This document shows, piece after piece, positions 63,971 to 64,000 of a stretch of 64,000 nt of DNA. Each line of letters opens with the position of its first letter. Within the stretch, counting starts at the first letter, position 1. The notes beneath the pieces were generated by a model that ran no database searches, was not told the DNA's origin, and saw only the letters and a list, made by a program, of their open reading frames with translations. The stretch lies in assembly GCA_937967505.1 (NCBI GenBank), contig CALCJM010000033.1:24607-88606 (forward strand), in the 5' to 3' direction. This DNA comes from an uncultured Pirellulaceae bacterium. Its GTDB lineage: Bacteria > Planctomycetota > Planctomycetia > Pirellulales > Pirellulaceae. The position numbers and the translations under genes were made by a program.

Positions 63971-64000
63971 ATGGACGACTGTAATATTTTCGAGACGCTT
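63971..64000 (+). CDS. Start of a new gene, cut by the window edge
   Basis: ATG 63971 follows GGGGAG at an ideal distance and reads MDDCNIFETL to the last base. The ribosome-binding site is the best near the window end. Product unknown. Confidence 0.5.
   Translation, partial: MDDCNIFETL

Overview
The window looks like a chromosome segment of a planctomycete of the Pirellulaceae (Rhodopirellula-like) type. This is an inference from content: a giant secreted protein with four DUF1559-like units, an N-terminal LEPRKLLAGD motif and a dockerin pair; a CxPSR sulfatase with a signal peptide; a prenyltransferase-like alpha/alpha-toroid protein with a cytoplasmic head; a HisA-like protein; a DUF2617 protein; and many small lineage-restricted secreted proteins. 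Base composition and gene density are fairly even, and many starts lack a clear Shine-Dalgarno sequence.

Layout. 1-12 kb: start of a receiver-domain gene (minus strand, cut by the window edge), an OmpH/Skp chaperone, a membrane protein with LRR-like C-terminus, a ParA-type ATPase, a family-2 glycosyltransferase, SufE, a possible hemerythrin-like protein, a NUDIX hydrolase and a two-gene RND efflux pump (permease plus lipoprotein adaptor). 12-13.4 kb: a secreted beta-helix protein. 13.6-29.4 kb: a plus-strand biosynthetic gene cluster, consisting of a phenylalanine ammonia-lyase, a CoA-ligase/ACP fusion with a C-terminal docking helix, a 2691-residue type I PKS with matching N-terminal docking helix, and two adjacent flavin-dependent halogenase-family proteins. 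The simplest reading is Phe -> cinnamate -> cinnamoyl-ACP -> PKS extension with ketoreduction and dehydration -> optional halogenation or oxidation. The PKS ends in a second KS-AT pair in which both nucleophiles are lost.

29.5-43.6 kb: a DUF4380-like secreted protein, a large protein with TerD-like C-terminus, a DNA methyltransferase fused to a GIY-YIG-like domain, a 1240-residue propeller/CBM9-like protein and the DUF1559/dockerin giant. Between the TerD-like gene and the methyltransferase, on the minus strand, lies the most unusual object: a tRNA whose 3' half precedes its 5' half. All invariant tRNA nucleotides are present, the acceptor stem is capped by a four-base linker, and the two flanks can pair with each other. 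This is the geometry of a circularly permuted tRNA gene.

43.8-58.2 kb: small hypothetical genes, a coiled-coil protein, the sulfatase, the toroid protein, a HisA-like TIM barrel, DUF2617, an alpha/beta hydrolase, DUF2752, a TrkH potassium transporter with an extra domain, and a short RecQ helicase. 58.3-64 kb: a small ORF, tRNA-Asn(GUU) with a strong terminator, a CHAT caspase-like protease coupled to a small protein, a basic protein with a possible frameshift at its end, and a new gene start at the window edge.

Two families of short palindromic repeats are scattered through intergenic gaps: one with four copies (17.5, 33.1, 39.2 and 56.0 kb) and one with two tandem 104-bp copies (25.8-26.1 kb). 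Both gaps inside the PKS operon hold one of these families.
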